DNA of 8,086 bases, from positions 1 to 8,086 of the forward strand of contig CAIWIS010000111.1 in the NCBI GenBank assembly GCA_903912795.1. Direction: 5' to 3'. This stretch comes from an uncultured Bacteroidales bacterium (GTDB lineage Bacteria; Bacteroidota; Bacteroidia; Bacteroidales; Paludibacteraceae). The notes under the pieces were generated by a model. That model had not been told where the DNA came from, made no database searches, and saw only the letters and a list, made by a program, of their open reading frames with translations. Below, piece after piece: positions 6,847-8,086 of this stretch. Positions within the stretch are counted from its first letter, which is position 1; each line of letters begins with the position of its first letter. Position numbers and translations under genes: made by a program.

Positions 6847-8086
6847 TTACTGTTTGTGATTCAGATAATCAATTTTATACATGTCAGGATAAATCAATGT
6901 TCTTTCTTCCTTCATAGCTTGATGGCCAAGCAAACAAAGTTGTGTTGCATAATAGCCTTCTTCGGCAATAAGCGGTGGTTGTTTGCCTGTAATTACAGCT
7001 TCGGCAAATGCTTCGAGCAAGAGCGAAGTGCCATCCGATTCAGGCTTTTTATCCAATAAATAATGTCCTTCGTTTGTATTTGCTGTTTCGGGCACCCAAC
7101 TTGTACCAGCAAATGGTAGTGAACCAAAAACCGCATGTTCCACATCATTCATCATTTGCAAAAACGCAGGTGCAGGTGGAATTTCCTCAAAATAATATTT
7201 GCTTTTTTCGGGCTCGATTGTTCCTTTTGTGCAAAGAATTTGTTCTTCCAAACCATAGAACTTATTGGAAAGTATTGAATCAAAATTCATTTTTACGCCA
7301 CTTTCGAATACATAAATGCAACTGACATTGTCGTATACTTCACGCTTCTCTTTCCAATATGTTAATGCGCCATGGCCCATTACCTTTTCAGGAATTTCGC
7401 GCATAGCCCATGTTCCTATTTGTAGTTGATGGCATGCCAATTCGGTCATAATACCTTTGGAGCAATCGCGGTAAAGTCGCCAATTAATCTGTTTATCAGT
7501 AGCATCAGCAGGTATTGGTCTGCGCCAATCATTATTTCGGTTCCAAAAAGTCCTTATTCCTTCTATTTCGCCAAACTTGCCAGCATGTGTCATTTCCATG
7601 GCGTGAATATATCGAGGGTCGAAAAGGCGTTGTTGACCAACAAAAAATATTTTCTCTGTTTTTTTATGCTTCTGATAAATTTTGTGTGTTTCGTCCATGC
7701 TATAGGCAATGGCTTTTTCGCAAAACACATGTTTACCTGCATCAAAAGCATCCATTGCCATGTCGTAATGCAAATAAAGAGGAGTGGCTATAAGCACTGC
7801 ATCTACATTTTTATCTTCGAGCAACTTTTTATAATCGGTATACACTTTAGCTTTAGGAGCCATTTTGAGAGCAGCATCAATCGATCGTTTGTAGGTATCG
7901 CATACAGCCACAATTTCCACTTTGGGGTTTTGAACCAAAAAACTCATTAAAAATTGGCCACGAGAGCCGGGACCAATAATACCTATGCGTGCTTTGCTGC
8001 CTACGGTATGCTTTTGCTCAGAAAATGCCGAAAACCACGGACTCGTAGCCAACAGTACGCCGCCACTAATCATACCCATGTTTTTC
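6847..8086 (-). CDS. Tat-exported Gfo/Idh/MocA family oxidoreductase, 5' end outside the window
   Basis: The family uses NAD(P) to oxidise or reduce sugars, inositols and related alcohols; some exported relatives are glycosidases working by an NAD redox step. Numbered from the internal ATG at 8079, residues 1-20 (MGMISGGVLLATSPWFSAFS) are the hydrophobic part of a Tat leader. The frame continues upstream (Lys-Asn) off the window, so the true start and the twin-arginine motif lie beyond 8086 and 8079 is not the real start. The Rossmann motif IGIIGPGSRG is at 32-41, ATPLYLHYD at 98-106, and CEKAIA at 120-125 is the family EKP motif with Lys122 kept but Pro replaced by Ala. NWRLYRDCSKGIMTELACHQLQIGTW (199-224) is the substrate-domain segment with likely catalytic His217. 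About 410 residues are visible, near full family length. It is the first visible gene of the operon; the substrate cannot be told. Confidence 0.92.
   Translation of the reverse strand, partial: KNMGMISGGVLLATSPWFSAFSEQKHTVGSKARIGIIGPGSRGQFLMSFLVQNPKVEIVAVCDTYKRSIDAALKMAPKAKVYTDYKKLLEDKNVDAVLIATPLYLHYDMAMDAFDAGKHVFCEKAIAYSMDETHKIYQKHKKTEKIFFVGQQRLFDPRYIHAMEMTHAGKFGEIEGIRTFWNRNNDWRRPIPADATDKQINWRLYRDCSKGIMTELACHQLQIGTWAMREIPEKVMGHGALTYWKEKREVYDNVSCIYVFESGVKMNFDSILSNKFYGLEEQILCTKGTIEPEKSKYYFEEIPPAPAFLQMMNDVEHAVFGSLPFAGTSWVPETANTNEGHYLLDKKPESDGTSLLLEAFAEAVITGKQPPLIAEEGYYATQLCLLGHQAMKEERTLIYPDMYKIDYLNHKQ

Noticed and set aside
6733..7950. Plus-strand ORFs at 6733-7059, 7008-7325, 7426-7950 and 7515-7793
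   Set aside because: They are antisense to the operon genes, overlap each other, and their translations look like reversed-frame composition; the 174-residue one is long only because the opposite strand lacks stops in that frame.
8077..8079. ATG at 8079 as the real start of the Gfo/Idh/MocA gene
   Set aside because: The frame stays open to the window edge, and the sequence after this ATG is the middle of a Tat leader whose twin-arginine part must lie upstream.
6847..8086. Assignment to GH109 alpha-N-acetylgalactosaminidase
   Set aside because: The Tat leader and fold fit, but I do not see the GH109-specific glycine/histidine signature; the visible GHGALTYW segment is not enough to name it.

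Overview
The window looks like the end of an assembly contig from a member of the Bacteroidota. The evidence is AT-rich DNA, promoters of the Bacteroidetes TAnnTTTG type, no Shine-Dalgarno sequences, a type IX secretion (T9SS) cargo protein and a Tat-exported Gfo/Idh/MocA oxidoreductase. The order is not certain; Bacteroidales and Flavobacteriia both fit. The first 52 bases are not biological: they are the Illumina P7/TruSeq index adapter left on the contig end.

Layout. Positions 53-3729 (minus strand) hold one very long open frame of at least 1225 codons for a secreted, multidomain surface protein: signal peptide, beta-helix, four Ig-like repeats, a propeller-like region and the start of a T9SS C-terminal sorting domain that is cut off by the contig end. 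Positions 3730-4159 are a divergent intergenic region with one likely promoter on each strand and several short inverted and direct repeats. Positions 4160-5581 (plus strand) encode S-adenosylhomocysteinase (ahcY), followed by a strong intrinsic terminator at 5613-5648.

Positions 5708-8086 (minus strand) form a tight three-gene operon that converges on ahcY. In transcription order these are a Tat-signal Gfo/Idh/MocA oxidoreductase (start outside the window), a 98-residue two-helix membrane protein, and a divergent ApbE/FMN-transferase-like protein that appears to start at TTG and has substitutions at usual metal-site positions. Gaps are 16 and 4 nt.

ahcY is housekeeping (activated methyl cycle). 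The surface protein and the operon have no evident metabolic link to it. The parts most worth a second look are the degenerate ApbE-like protein with its coupled small membrane protein, the unusual mosaic of the T9SS cargo protein, and the adapter, which keeps the frame open and would add an artificial C-terminus to the predicted protein.
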